From: Oegoconia quadripuncta
Lineage: Eukaryota > Arthropoda > Insecta > Lepidoptera > Autostichidae
NCBI GenBank assembly: GCA_949316235.1
Contig: OX438748.1
Location: 30,560,836 to 30,624,835 of the forward strand
Length of the DNA: 64,000 nt
Reading direction: 5' to 3'
A program made the translations under genes and the position numbers. Below are positions 1-10,951 of this stretch, piece by piece. Each line of letters begins with the position of its first letter. The first letter of the stretch is position 1. Under the pieces are notes generated by a model, which did no database searches, was not told the DNA's origin, and was given only the letters and a program-made list of their open reading frames with translations.

Positions 1-232
1 TGTTTAGGAAGTGATACATTATGAAAAAATATCATTGTTAGTGTAGTTTGTTTAATAATTTTTCCAATTATTTGGATTATCATAAATCTTTGTTTATACA
101 CGTCACAAACATTGTCACAGAACAGTCACTACACTTATAACACAATTTTAAGGTCAATAACTAAAAATACTAGTTAATTAATTTTGCAGTAAATATTGTT
201 ACGGAGCCGATGTTTACTTAGATGCGCCCCCT

Positions 233-1620
233 TTTTTTTTTTTTTTTTTTTAACCAGGAGAAACGCTCATGCTTATCCGCCCTCCTCGGGGGAGGGGGGC
301 GGATTATGTCGGACTACGGCACAGAAGGTGCCGGCCTACCGACTAAAAACTCCTGGGTGTTCCCTCGCGCGCGCCGTTGACGGCGTGGCCGCGGGTACCA
401 TCTGGTATTCGTCCGCAGCCACGCCAGCGCGGTGCCCGCCGCCAGGACAGAGCGGCGGCAGGCCCACCTCTGGGCTGGAGCAGGGAGGAATCGCCTGGTC
501 CAGCCACCTCTAGAAGGCGCGCGGAAAACACCGCGCGCGCCTTCTCGCGGGGCCTATGTGTGGGCGGTGATCCCCCCGGATCGCCACCCACGGCCCCGCA
601 GGGTAGGGGGGCAGAGGATCGCCTATCATTAAAGATAAGCTCTCCTCCGGGCCCCCCATGCGGCTGCATCTCCCCTCGCTCTGCGAGTGACCTCGCAAAG
701 AGAGAGGACCGCTTTCCACGGCCTCTCCTTGGCGTCCGCAGCTCGAACCTGGCTGCGGCCGGCAAAGAGTGGCCGTCCCGCACGGCTACGACCTCTCAGC
801 AGAGAGGTCGTCCCCTACCATAGCGGCCTGCAACAGCGGGAGGCCCGGAGAGGAGGCGGTGGAAAACCGCCCCCCCAACCCTCCCGCCGTCTCCCCCTGC
901 GAGCAGAGGGAGAGGGCCGCTTCCCACGACCTCTCGTCGACGGCCGCAGCCTTAGCTGCAGTCGTCAAGGAGAGGTCGCCCAAGTGCTGCAGACGATTCC
1001 ACGGCGTCCCCTGCCCATATGGACATATGGGCATTCCTCAGGGAGCGCCGCTTCCTCGCCGCAGCCCGCTGTGGTGGAATTCGCCCTCCACCATCCCTAG
1101 TCGCTCCACTCCCGAAAACGAATTTTCGGGAGTGGGACGACGAGGGCATCTCGGCGCCGAGGCGGGCCTCGGAGCCGAGACTTGGGCTGGTTTTTTATAG
1201 AGGTTTTCCTTCCTCGCGGTCCGGGCGGTTAAGCCAAGACCCTCGGTCCCGGACTGCAGCTGAAAGCCGCGGTCCCGGATTAAGAGCCCGGCGGTGGCAA
1301 GGGGTAGGAGGTTCACCCCAAACCTCCTCCCCAGGCCTGCTCGGCGGCAGTGCGAGTGCACACCGAGCCCACCCTTACTCCCCCACTAGGAGGGGAGCGT
1401 CTCCTGCTCCATCCGCAGTGCCCTCTGCTAAACCAGAGGGACACGCGGAGGAGCCCCCCGGTGTCAGACTATTCGCCATCGGTCAACAAGAACCCTTAAA
1501 AGGGAAGTTGTTGACCGATGCCCAGGGTGCACCGGCCCAACGACTACCGTTCCCCCCAGACGTATCCAGGGGGACAAGTAGCCATCAGGCACACGAGGAG
1601 GTTGTCTGACATCGCACCCC
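233..1620 (-). mobile_element. GC-rich retroposed element with poly(A) tail and 13-bp TSD
   Basis: A 1.39-kb GC-rich block lies in AT-rich DNA. The plus strand starts with a run of about 20 T at 232-251, which is a poly(A) tail on the minus strand. The 13-mer AGATGCGCCCCCT occurs at 220-232 and again at 1621-1633, the expected target-site duplication of target-primed reverse transcription. The 5' end on the minus strand is therefore at 1620. No reverse transcriptase motif is visible in any frame, so this is either the 3' part of a 5'-truncated LINE or a non-autonomous retroposon. The long overlapping ORFs inside it, on both strands, look like by-products of high GC. Confidence 0.75.
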
Positions 1621-1633
1621 AGATGCGCCCCCT

Positions 1634-2313
1634 GGCGGATTCTCAACCAACTCTCTGCCAACGAAAGCAACTGTTGCAGGTTCTACTTCCGTCAGGGGTA
1701 AATGTTTATTTTTGACTTATAGATTTTTTCGTATATTTATTAATTAGCCGCTGCAAAATAAGTAATTCAATTCAAAATTGATTTATAAAATGTTCGTATT
1801 AATAAATATGCTACAAAACATAAGTTGGCGTAATTTCTTTAACAAATAAAATATTCTGCTAAAATATACCCCAACTTTTATATTAAAGTCGGTAATGCCC
1901 AAATCAAAGAAAGAGCATTGATTTTCCAGAATCAAGCTATTATTTATTATGTTTAAAGTGTCACTTGTTCGAAGTTAACGAACCGTGGTCCCAATTCATC
2001 AATTCAGTAGAGTGACAGCGTAAAACGGAATGCCATGAATGAAATAATATGAATAGTCTAAACTAAGTTTTACACGCGGTGTCTGTTAGAATTTTGTAGG
2101 GTTTTTATTAACATGTGACCTGAAAGAGAGATGTTTTAATTTTGAAGCTCTTGAGTGTGTGCTCCTGGTAATTAGAGTACGACCTAAATCTTGTTAGGTT
2201 TACCCTTTGTAAAACATTATGAATCTGTATAATATATATCTGTATATTGTTACCAGTTTAAACATAAATACGTAGAAAGATATGAGGAGTGATGTGGTTT
2301 TTCCCATATTTAT
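1634..2313. other. AT-rich intergenic DNA
   Basis: No coding potential, tandem repeat or recognisable transposon was seen. Confidence 0.5.
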
Positions 2314-2607
2314 TTCGGAGGTCGCGGGTTCGATCCCCAGCGGGGTACATGTTTAAGTACTCGGTTTGGTTGGTGGTAGGGCATTTTAAATGTCCGCCTG
2401 GCTAGTTACCACCATCGTATTTAAATCTGCCGCCAAACAGCAATGTTCATAGCATTGTTGTGTTCCGGTTGTCAGAGATAAGATAGCCAGTCCCCCAAAT
2501 GTGTTGGGGTTTCCGGGTCAGTATTCTTCCACCTTCGACCTCATCTTCACTTAACATCAGGTGTGATTGAGGTCAAGAACGAACCCGTCGTGCATAAAAA
2601 AAAAAAT
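2314..2607 (+). mobile_element. tRNA-derived SINE, family A
   Basis: The head carries a pol III B-box (GGTTCGATCCC). A body shared with many copies in this window follows (tggtggtagggcatttt, then gccgccaaacagcaatg, then ccggttgtcagagataag), and the copy ends in an A-run after gtgcataaaa. The A-box end of the head is missing, so the copy is 5' truncated. The near full-length copies at 8137-8470 and 36370-36699 define the family. Confidence 0.8.
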
Positions 2608-2710
2608 AGTACTCAAGAAAAGGAGTCGAAGTTATTATTATGTCTTAATAAAAATATGTGTTATAGTAAAAATACACCGTTCAACTTACTTCCGTGAGGC
2701 ATAGTTAGTA

Positions 2711-3275
2711 CTGTGGCGACGGTCTAAGGAGAATGCTTGGGATCGTGTTGTGTGATGCTGGCCGTGGTAGAGAAAATAGGATTTAAATAAGGAATAAGAA
2801 CTTATTCGAGAGAGTGGTCACACTGTCGCTCCAGCTCTCACACACATACCCATACACACTCATCTCACACACAGAGAGGTACACACACCCACATACACAT
2901 ACATATCTTGTTTTAAGCCAAATTACTAGTTTGTTTTATTTAAGCTTGAAATTGCTTGTTATTTATTATACTTCTATTTTAGCATTAAAAGGGAGCGGCG
3001 CTGACTGCCGAGATACAGGTTCTCACCTAGTTCGACAGCAGATGCCCACATTTTATAAGTAGATACAATAATATATTTCTAAGTCAAGCTTATATAATAT
3101 GTAAATTGTATGCTGTTTTTTTGGAAATAAAGATTTTTATTATTATTATTATTTTATTTTATAGAGCGGTTTCCTATCGACCAATTTTATAATATTACTA
3201 TGTGATCCGTTTTATAATAGTGAATAAACAGAGTTAATGTGCGTAGCACAGCCTTGTCATTGACACCCATGTTAC
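2711..3275 (+). repeat. LTR-like direct repeat, long copy
   Basis: It begins tgtggcgacggtc and ends gacacccatgttac. Both ends and several internal blocks recur in the same order at 3402-3624. A CA-rich microsatellite segment (about 2838-2905) lies in the middle. A primer-binding-site-like tggtggaggcgccggg follows at about 3281. The layout suggests the LTR of a decayed retrotransposon; no gag or pol was seen. Confidence 0.45.
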
Positions 3276-3401
3276 CTACATGTGGTGGAGGCGCCGGGTT
3301 ATATGATACATTGTCCCAGCCTAGGTAGGTTTAGGACTGGCTTGTAAAAAATTTTTTTTTCTGACAAAATTTTTTTTATTTTCCCCAGAGAAGTAGGAAA
3401 G

Positions 3402-3624
3402 TGGCGACGGTCCAAGCACGCTTGGGATCGTGTAGTGTGATGCTGGCCATGGAAGACGGCGCGTTGTTTAAAAAAGAAATAGGATTTAAATAAGGAATAA
3501 GAATTCATTCGAAAGAGAGCTCGCACCGTCGCTCCAGAGCGATCTTCTATCAACCAATTTTATAATATTAAAGAAGTGATCCGTTTTATGTGCAGCACAG
3601 CCTTGTCATTGACACCCATGTTAC
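3402..3624 (+). repeat. LTR-like direct repeat, deleted copy
   Basis: It repeats the start (gtggcgacggtcc, gatgctggcc, ataggatttaaataaggaataag) and the end (ccaattttataatatta, gatccgtttta, gccttgtcattgacacccatgttac) of the unit at 2711-3275 but lacks its central 330 bp. With the first copy it flanks only about 125 bp. Confidence 0.45.
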
Positions 3625-3738
3625 AGTACCCAGTACGCCAGCACTATTGTCCCGCTGAATGCATAAGCTCAGTTGCTGGACAAAGTAGGCGCCAGCTCTC
3701 AGATCTCCGGAGGCGTGGACAAAAACAGACATATTGAA

Positions 3739-3818
3739 ATGCCACAGTGGTCACCCATCCAAGGACTACCCGCGTCAGCCATTGCTTAACTTCGCTAATC
3801 GAAAAAGAACGCCACGAG
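3739..3818 (-). repeat. 5S rRNA-like segment
   Basis: The minus strand contains gcgaagttaagcaa, then about 25 nt on cttggatgggtgacc. These match the A-box/IE and C-box regions of the eukaryotic 5S rRNA internal promoter in correct order and spacing. The 5' and 3' parts of 5S are not recognisable. A related segment is at 60600-60680. Best read as a 5S-derived retroposon (SINE3-type) or 5S pseudogene, not a working 5S gene. Confidence 0.6.
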
Positions 3819-4647
3819 TCTGGTTTTAAAATACTTAAATTGCTATTCCAGATTACTGCTTCATTTTTTTTGTAAACAGCATAAACAATTGAATTTAAAC
3901 TTGGAGACCATAACCATAGCAATGGATAAAGATAAAATACTACTAAACACACAAATAGAACAAAACAATGTAATGTGATTGTAAAAAAACCTCGCCCTCG
4001 TAGAAATGATTCCACGCAAACCGGACAGACAAACTGATCGTTTTTGTACGTATGGACGAGATATGAATATTCTAAATGATTCAGCCCAGTCCGTGCAATA
4101 ACCCGCGTCCTGTCATTTATCATAACTTTGTCAAGTCCCCGAGGAAAGAAGGTGAATATACTGGTTTAAACAGACGAGCGCTTTGCCGACCGCACATGGA
4201 TATCGAGAGCGGTTGTCGGACATCAATCGTCAAGCATACACTTCAATATGAGGAATATAATTGAGATATTATTAAATTGCAGACACCACAAGTAAAATTC
4301 GCTTTCCACATCTGCCATTTGATTCTCAGATTTACCACTTTAAATTTAAATAAATGCAAGGTTACAATATTTTGTATCCCAGAAAGTCGATGCATTTTGT
4401 AATTCAGTAGAAACAAAGTCTTTAAAGTTCAATAAATTTAAAGAGACTATAAAACAGAAACTTATTAAGAAAGCATATTTATAAAATATCAGATTATTTA
4501 GATGATAAACATTCATGGACATAACCAGCTCGTTCGTATAACTAGGCTATTTCACAATCAATAATAAAATAATAATAATAATAATAAATATTTCGGACAC
4601 TTACACCAATCATCTAGTCACCAAACTAAGCGAAGCTTGTGCTATGG
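3819..4647. other. AT-rich intergenic DNA
   Basis: A 159-codon minus ORF overlaps here and the 5S-like segment but has no family features. A short AAT repeat is at about 4562-4590. Nothing else was recognised. Confidence 0.4.
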
Positions 4648-4803
4648 AAACTAGATAACGGATAAACATACATAAATATTTATATAAACATCCATGACTC
4701 GGGAATTAATGTTTGTATTCATCACACAAACATTTACCCCTCGCGGGATTCGAACCCGCAACCGTTGGTTTCGCTGACAGGGTCACTATCCACTACACCA
4801 ATA
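4648..4803 (-). mobile_element. tRNA-derived SINE, family B2
   Basis: The minus strand carries a tRNA-like head with a B-box (GGTTCGAATCCCGC) preceded by a gtgtagtggatagtgaccctg A-box region, then tgatgaatac...ctcgggagtcatgga. Related copies are at 18285-18480 and, split, at 8076-8570. Confidence 0.65.
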
Positions 4804-4854
4804 ATGAAATATTATTAAGCCTTCTTGTAATATTTTTTTTAAAAGAGTAACCTC

Positions 4855-4982
4855 TCGAGTATCTTTCTTGTTCTTCTCAGGGGAAAATTGCCTTTTGAAT
4901 AAGTAGTAGCTTTAAAAATGTAAAATCTAAAGTATACGCTGTGTACCTACAAAATAAAGCATTTTTGATTTGATTTGATTTG
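4855..4982 (+). mobile_element. SINE/LINE 3' end with (TTGAT)n tail
   Basis: Ttgttcttctcaggggaaaattgcc, then taaaatctaaagtatac, then aaaataaagcatttttgatttgatttg. A related tail occurs at 40075-40188, and an inverted relative at about 43345-43480. Confidence 0.5.
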
Positions 4983-4998
4983 ACGCGGCTCGTCTCTT

Positions 4999-5126
4999 GG
5001 GCCCGTATTACAGAATGTTACTCAAGCAGAGATCTCCGCTTGAGGACAGTTAAAAAGGGACAGCTTTATGTAACTTGTATAGCGGCATCTCTTTCTAACT
5101 AGGCTCAAGCACTGAAATACGGGCCT
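4999..5126. mobile_element. PIF/Harbinger-like MITE
   Basis: About 130 bp with inverted ends: ggcccgtattacag at the left and ctgaaatacgggcc at the right, followed by tta. The same GGCCCGTATT terminus is found on the MITE split by the Maverick (17629/35167). Confidence 0.5.
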
Positions 5127-5364
5127 TAGAAACCTAACGCCACAGACAATGCAAGCTACATCTAAAGAAGATTGGTTAATTTCACCGATTTCATATACCT
5201 ACAGTTCTGTCGTTCACAATTTTTACTCCAAATAGGAGGATATTTTTTTTCGAATTTGTACGTATGCAGATTTCTGTGTTTAACCACAGATTACTAATAA
5301 GTTACCTTAATAGCTAGTCTCTAGAAGTACAATGTATCGATCGAAAAAACCAACATGGCCGACG

Positions 5365-5503
5365 TAAAGTTTTGTGTGTGTGTATGTATGTGTGTTTGTT
5401 ACCTCTTTAAACAATTAGACGGGTTTGGATAAAATTTGGTTGGTAGACGGTTTAATACCTGCCTTACCATATTTTATGCTGAACCGATTTTGATGAAATG
5501 TTA
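5365..5503 (+). repeat. dispersed lepidopteran repeat, family G
   Basis: Tttgtgtgtgtgtatgtatg, then gttacctctttaaacaattagacgggtttg, then aaatttggttggtagac. The same block recurs at 50285-50450, 51125-51305 and 55265-55432, and a related form at 41960-42196. Superfamily not established. Confidence 0.5.
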
Positions 5504-5504
5504 T

Positions 5505-5682
5505 CCTTATCTAAATCTGCCGCCAAACAGCATTGTTGTGTTCCGGTTATCAGAGATAACATAGCCAGTCCCCCAAATGTTTTGGGGTTTCCGGGTCAGG
5601 GCGCTTCCACCTTCGACCTCATCTTCACTTAACATCAGGTGTGATTGAGGTCAAGTACGAACCCGTCGTGCATTAAAAAAAA
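5505..5682 (+). mobile_element. tRNA-derived SINE, family A, 5' truncated
   Basis: It starts at tctaaatctgccgccaaac and runs through ccggttatcagagataac, cccccaaatg and aacatcaggtgtgattgagg to a cattaaaaaaa tail. The tRNA head is missing. Confidence 0.75.
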
Positions 5683-6061
5683 TGTTCTACACGAACGAAG
5701 TAGATACAGTTAATACAGAAAACATATGTTTTTTCGGTTCTTACAAACTTAAATAATTATATTTTCTGTCTTTAAAAGTAAAATTCACTTTGCCGTAAAT
5801 GTAATAATAGCTCCATGACAAATAATACCAGTGCTGCCTTACAATCGATACTTGCTTACGTAGAAATCAATTTTCTTGGAAACCTAGGTAATAGTTGTAT
5901 CGAGCGATATATAGGCGTCGTACAATTAACTACCAAATAATGAAGCTCTACTGGAATGGATAGTTACAATTTCTTTTAGGTATACCTAATGATAAGAAAC
6001 CCGGCCCTGCCTAACTAAAACATCGCGGTTTCGAATCACGCAAGGGGCAAATGTTTATATT
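5683..6061. other. AT-rich intergenic DNA
   Basis: Only a tRNA-like snippet (gcggtttcgaatcacgcaag, about 6025-6048) was seen, probably SINE debris. Confidence 0.35.
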
Positions 6062-6586
6062 GGGTATTTACCTATGAAATTGGAGTTTTTTTCTTCGTTA
6101 ATCATTATGTACCAATTCCTGCGATTTTCAATGCTATATCCAAATTTGTTTTTTATTTGGAAAATGGAATATTATTTCAAGGTTTCACATGAAATATTTT
6201 TTAATTTCTGGGCTAAATCACATAATAACAAAAAAATGAACAGAGCTCTTTTCATGTGCTTCCCATAATCAATCAATCAATCAATCAAGTACACTTTATT
6301 GCACAAAATTCTACAATACACTTCTTAAATATAGCTTCAAAAAATAATAATTGTACAACCAGGCGGTCATAATCATTTCTTTGATTCGCTGAAACTTTTA
6401 TAAATCGGTTACTCTTAAAAAAAATAACGCTGCCTATACTTAACTTAATGTTATCCGATAATACACACAAAGTTGAGCTAAATTTGGATTTGCCGTTCCC
6501 AAAAAAAAAAACAAAAATGTTTGTATGGAAAAAACAGTCTTAATGAAATTCTTCATACAAAACGCCAATTTCATAGGTAAGGACCT
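6062..6586. mobile_element. TIR element, family D (with nested insert)
   Basis: The termini are inverted: ttacctatgaaattgg near the left end and ccaatttcataggtaaggacc at the right. Two other copies are at 16049-16468 and, in opposite orientation, 59442-59902. Compared with 16049-16468 this copy has about 110 extra bp (about 6262-6376) flanked by ataatca on both sides: a nested insertion with a short target duplication. Confidence 0.7.
6262..6376 (-). mobile_element. LINE/SINE tail nested in family D element
   Basis: An (AATC)n run is followed by aagtacactttattgcac, which on the minus strand is a LINE-like 3' end with a TTGA-type tail. It is absent from the sister copies of the host element and is flanked by ataatca duplicates. 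Confidence 0.6.
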
Positions 6587-7004
6587 TATATAATGAGTAC
6601 GGACCTGTGTACCTGAGTTTTGGATGTTTTTATTTCAATTTTTTTTATATACATAAATAATTTAATTATTTAGGTATTTCATATTTTTTTTGCATAATTT
6701 GCCTGTTCCATAATTATTGCACTCCTACTCCCAAAGGTTGCCTGGAAGAGATTTTATCGATAGTGTACCTGTTTTATTCTGTTGTTTTGTAAAATGTACA
6801 TTTTTTCATGCAGTAAAGTGTATTTTTGTTGTATTGTATTTATATAAAAAAATGTATTTTGTGTACTATATTAACAATAGATATCTACTACACACACGGA
6901 ATACACCTAGATACAATACTCCATGCACCAGCACTCAACTCTATACATTAATATTAAAATGACTTTCAATAAAATGAATGACGCATCAATCAACTTTATA
7001 TATG
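6587..7004. other. AT-rich intergenic DNA
   Basis: The block ccaaaggttgcctggaagagat at 6732-6753 resembles a LINE 3' end seen better at 50820-50960. Nothing else recognised. Confidence 0.35.
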
Positions 7005-7182
7005 ACTAGTTTTTTGCCCGCAACTTCGGCTGCGTGATATGTTTAATTTGTTTATCCAGCGGGATTTACTCACTTTATCTCGATAAATAATATCCTATGG
7101 TTTAGTTCAAGGTATGTTCTCGTTTGCGCCGTGACTGAGCAACAAACAAACATACAAACTTTCGCATTTATAATATTAGTTA
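7005..7182 (-). repeat. dispersed lepidopteran repeat, family G-like
   Basis: The minus strand begins tattataaatgcgaaagtttg and ends in a gaagttgcgggcaaaaaact type boundary; the related form is at 41960-42196. Confidence 0.5.
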
Positions 7183-7192
7183 GATATGCAGA

Positions 7193-7300
7193 TCCCGCAA
7201 CCGTTGGTTTCGCTGATAGGGTCACAATCCACTAAACCAATCGGTCGTCTATATCTCTGCAGTGGGATGTTTAGGGGCTGATGATGATGATGATGTAGCA
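7193..7300. repeat. SINE fragments
   Basis: A family B2 head (gatcccgcaaccgttggtttcg) is joined to a family H tail (gcagtgggatgtttaggggctg followed by (ATG)n). Confidence 0.5.
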
Positions 7301-7379
7301 CATTTGCCCATCAGGGAAAATAGTATCGTTTCAGATATTTTAAAGAATGAAACGACTCATCGTTTCGTTTACGTTTCAT

Positions 7380-7545
7380 CACCATATCAACCACAAGACG
7401 TCCTCATCTGAACATCGGCCGTTCGCATAGACCTCCAGAGCAACCGGTTGGAGACTACCTGCATCCTGCGATCCTGTAATCGTTACGTCGTTTTTCCGTC
7501 CACCTATGGTGAGTGGATGTCCTAAGCTGTGCGTGCGTGGTCTCT
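7380..7545 (+). repeat. RTE-associated 3' fragment
   Basis: Accacaagacgtcctcatctgaac through tcgtttttccgtccacctatgg resembles the 3' untranslated block found downstream of RTE-like LINEs; a relative is at 17510-17622. Low certainty. Confidence 0.3.
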
Positions 7546-8075
7546 TCTCAAGAACTTTCGAGTTATGTGTCCTGCCAACACCACTTCATCTTAGTAATCA
7601 TTATCATTTACTGGTGCAAAATACTTAGTGGATTGCAATTTAAAAACATGTGCTTTTATAGCGACCCCAAATTTAGCTATCTCTTTTCACCAAATAAAAC
7701 AACACCTTTCGTTTAAAGCGAGGCTACTTCACAGATTTCCAATCTCCATGGAAGCTCAACTTCTCTCAAATACATATACCAATTCTTAATGCTGGGTGGT
7801 AAGATTCAAATTCGAATCCCAATTACGGCAACTGAATTTTCTAAATTCGCGTTGTTGTTAAACGAAGTGTGAAGAATACAGTTTTAGTCGAGTTATAGTT
7901 AGGTTTGGATTGAAGCCAAAATGGTTACTATTTTCAAATTCTGTCATAACATGGCAGTAAAATTGTATATTAATGGTAAAATGGAGTCGTAATTCAGAAA
8001 CTTACTCATATTCCTTTGGAGTAGTGGCTTACTTTGTACGATATTATGAGGTTAAATATTATAGTTAACCTCATA
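7546..8075. other. AT-rich intergenic DNA
   Basis: A short palindrome (atgaggttaa / gttaacctcat) ends at about 8075. No gene recognised. Confidence 0.35.
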
Positions 8076-8570
8076 TTTTAATCAGATGACGTGTGGATAG
8101 TGACCCGGGTAAATGTGTGTGTGATGAATACGTACATTTTTTTTTTATGAACAAAGGGTTGGTACTTGACCTCAATCACACCTGATGTTAAGTGACGATG
8201 AGGTCGATGGTGGAAGCGTATTGACCCGGAAACCCCAACACATTTGGGTGACTGGCTATCTTATCTCTGACAACCGGAACACAATAATGCTATTAACATT
8301 GCTGCTTGGCGGCAGATTTAGATAAGATGGTGGTAGCTAGCTAGGCGGACATTTTTAAAATGCCCTACCACCAACCAAACCGAGTACTTAAACATGTACC
8401 CCGCTGAGGATCGAACCCGCGACCTCTGAATCGTAAACCCAATGTTGTTTACATTGAGCCACGGAGGCGGTTAATTTTATTTTATTTATTCCCGAGTCAT
8501 GGATATAAAGATTTATGTATGTTTATCCGTTATTGAGTATTCATGGGTAGTTGCTTAGTTTGGGACTGGA
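8076..8570 (+). mobile_element. SINE family B2, interrupted by SINE A
   Basis: The left half (tagtgacccgggtaaatgtg...gatgaatacgtac) and the right half (ttattcccgagtcatggata...ttgcttagtttgggactgga) together make one family B2 element. They are separated by the minus-strand family A SINE at 8137-8470, so A inserted after B2. Confidence 0.55.
8137..8470 (-). mobile_element. tRNA-derived SINE, family A, near full length
   Basis: On the minus strand it reads cgcctccgtggctcaatgt (A-box side), ggtcgcgggttcgatcc (B-box), the SINE A body, and a poly(A) tail at 8137-8147. The best-preserved copies of the family are this one and 36370-36699. Confidence 0.85.
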
Positions 8571-8629
8571 TGTTTGGTGTAATTTAGAACTGGATAAAGA
8601 AATTCTTCTGGTCCAAAATACCTCAATGC

Positions 8630-8775
8630 TAGTATCACTGTGTGGTGCCAGTGATCAGTTATGGCAATGAAATGTGGTCTCACTTTGAGCCTCATAAGAC
8701 AGCTTAAGGTCACCAAATGAGCTTTGAAGAGGGTGATGATCGAACCAGTAATGAAGAAAGCCGTGCAGGATCATC
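8630..8775 (+). mobile_element. RTE-like LINE fragment
   Basis: Tgccagtgatcagttatggc through cttaaggtcacc matches, with frameshifts, the part of the RTE C-terminal region better preserved at 63400-63500. Dead fragment. Confidence 0.45.
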
Positions 8776-9304
8776 TGATATTTTATTTATTTGTTAAAAA
8801 ATAAGAAAAATTGAAAAATTATGAACGATTAATAATGATTGAAATAAATTCTGTTCTTATTAGCAATTAGTAAATCTGGAAGGTCAATGACTCGGATATT
8901 TTTGACATCAGCTGAATGTTGCAATATAAATAAATAAATTTGTAACAGAAAAAATCCTTGCAAGTATCGGTTTCTGAGAATAATTGACCCCAAGTTGAAA
9001 CTTCTTTTTTTAAACTTAGATACTTGTAACCTTTGCTGTTTATACAGGCAGCTTACGTCAAAATAAAAGACTGCACTAGCGTTACAAGAAGGTTTAATTA
9101 GAACTCAGGGTTCGTGAGTACGAATTTCTCGACACTGAGCACTACCTAGCAAGGTTTGTATTGGGGCCACTTATCTCTGGGGTTATCTACATAACCGACT
9201 TCGAAAAAGGAGAGAGTTCTCAATTCAGTTGTATATATTTTTTGTATGTGTGTTATGCGATATTTTCGTAAATTGTTAACTGTCCCGTGTGGTTTCGGCA
9301 CTCA
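8776..9304. other. intergenic DNA with a dispersed repeat
   Basis: Aaccgacttcgaaaaaggag (9191-9210), then gttctcaattcagttgtata, is a common lepidopteran dispersed repeat. No gene. Confidence 0.4.
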
Positions 9305-9590
9305 AATAGAATAGAACCAACCAGTCTCTTCCCGTGGGTAAGTGGGTAGGTAAATGGCGACTAAGGGACTTTCCACCGAAAAACATCTATAGATCTGCAC
9401 GTTCCAACGGCGATGGGCTCACCCCTGTCACATCTGCATTTCATATTCCATAAGGTGAACCGTGGATGTTTGTTTCAATCATTAAACTTTTAATATTTGG
9501 AACACCCAAACACCATTGTTTTGGGATATCTCTGATCACCCCATTTGGGATAAAGAACGTGATGTTATGTATGTATAAGCTACCGCCACT
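9305..9590 (+). repeat. dispersed repeat, family I
   Basis: Aaggtgaaccgtggatgttt, cattaaacttttaatatttg and gggataaagaacgtgatgtt are shared with 14890-15325, 38185-38300 and 19546-19590. Confidence 0.5.
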
Positions 9591-10021
9591 GGAAGCACTT
9601 ACATGTATAATTCATTCAAATTAATTATATTAACACGTGATTTATGTAATTAATTCTAGAATCTAATCAGAAAGTACGATATGTTACCCACTTCCAATAC
9701 ATTAAGCATGGAGCTCGTAGCAATAATTTTAATCGTCTCTAGCATGCATATAAAATAAGGTGACCACAAAAATAAATAAATTTCGTCAGAATATGTTGCT
9801 AAAATAAAATAGATATTGTTTTTTAAAGTGATTTCGAAGTGATAACTTTGTCATAATTTTTATCGAGTAACGTTGAATAAAAATAGTAATAATACATGTT
9901 TTACAGACAATACAATTATCTCTATATAGATAAAAGCGGAACCCTGTACGTCAAGATCTTTCTTTTTTGGAACGGCTGTAGGTATCAAGCTGCATACACG
10001 TAGACAATTAGATGGCAAACA
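9591..10021. other. AT-rich intergenic DNA
   Basis: Nothing recognised. Confidence 0.4.
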
Positions 10022-10185
10022 CAATCAATAACAATCAAATACTCTTTATTGTACAATTAACAAAAACTACACAAAGATTACAGCGTATATCATTAAGGCG
10101 GCCTTATCACTACCAGCGATCTCTTCCATGCAAACCTTAGGGTAAAGATACAAGCTACCAGTAGAGGAGGTCTGCATTATGTTAC
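10022..10185 (-). mobile_element. LINE 3' end
   Basis: The minus strand reads ...aaggtttgcatggaagagatcgctgg, then gataaggccgcc, then gtacaataaagagtatttgat. This is the same 3' end as at about 50820-50960 (plus strand). Confidence 0.5.
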
Positions 10186-10877
10186 TTTTTGTATGTGTCT
10201 CGACTGTGTAATACTTCTACCTGATTGTTTGTGTCATGAGATGGGTTTCAATAATTTTTTCTTTTATTCTTTCAGATAATGTCATGTCAATCCTTTAACT
10301 TATGAAAAAAAAATAACTTGTAGATTTGTATTACATTACTGGTACTCTATATACAAAAAAAAAATACTTTAATACTTTAAAATAGTTCCCTTAAATTCAT
10401 TAATGTTTAATCTCTAGACTTTATTTGCCGGCAGTCACCAAGAACGTCAATAGTTTTACGAATGGCCTTTATAAGTGACGAATTTACGATTCAACCAATT
10501 TTCACACAATAAGTCGTTCATTATTGCAACATCGTAAAAAACTCAATTATTTCCACCATTTTGCATAACAAATGGCTGCGTCATTAATCAAACCCGGGAC
10601 AGACTACCCAAAACCATTGTCGCCCCAAAACGCAAGACCTGTCGGTTTCGCAGAACTGAAACCAATTACAATAATGACAAGGGTGACAAACTATGCCTAC
10701 TGCAGTTGGAACTTCGATTGTAATAATAAATAAAGAATGTTGTGTAGTATTTGTAGATGTTGGTTACACGGACAAATGAGGACTGGATATGGCATAAAAA
10801 AACTTATAACAATTTTTCAAACACGAATGCAATTAATTTCTTTGAATAATATGCACATTTTATCGGCAATCTGTATA
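10186..10877. other. AT-rich intergenic DNA
   Basis: No gene or clear repeat recognised. Confidence 0.35.
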
Positions 10878-10951
10878 ATCCGGTATTCTATAGAATGCTA
10901 AAACGTTCAGGCAATGTCACTTTATCACATTCTGTAGAATACCGAATGAAC
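10878..10951. mobile_element. small inverted-repeat element
   Basis: Ccggtattctatagaatg and cattctgtagaataccg form 17-bp arms with one mismatch around a 38-nt loop; probably a MITE. Confidence 0.45.

Noticed and set aside
196..1609. Many overlapping ORFs of 65-196 codons on both strands
   Set aside because: They sit in a GC-rich retroposed block where stops are rare by composition. Arg/Pro/Gly-rich products in all frames, with no domain.
3644..4123. 159-codon minus ORF
   Set aside because: Its C-terminal half is translation of the 5S-like segment; no conserved family features or start context.
6074..6268. 64-codon ORF similar to one at 16047-16256
   Set aside because: The similarity comes from both being inside copies of the same TIR element; no transposase motif.
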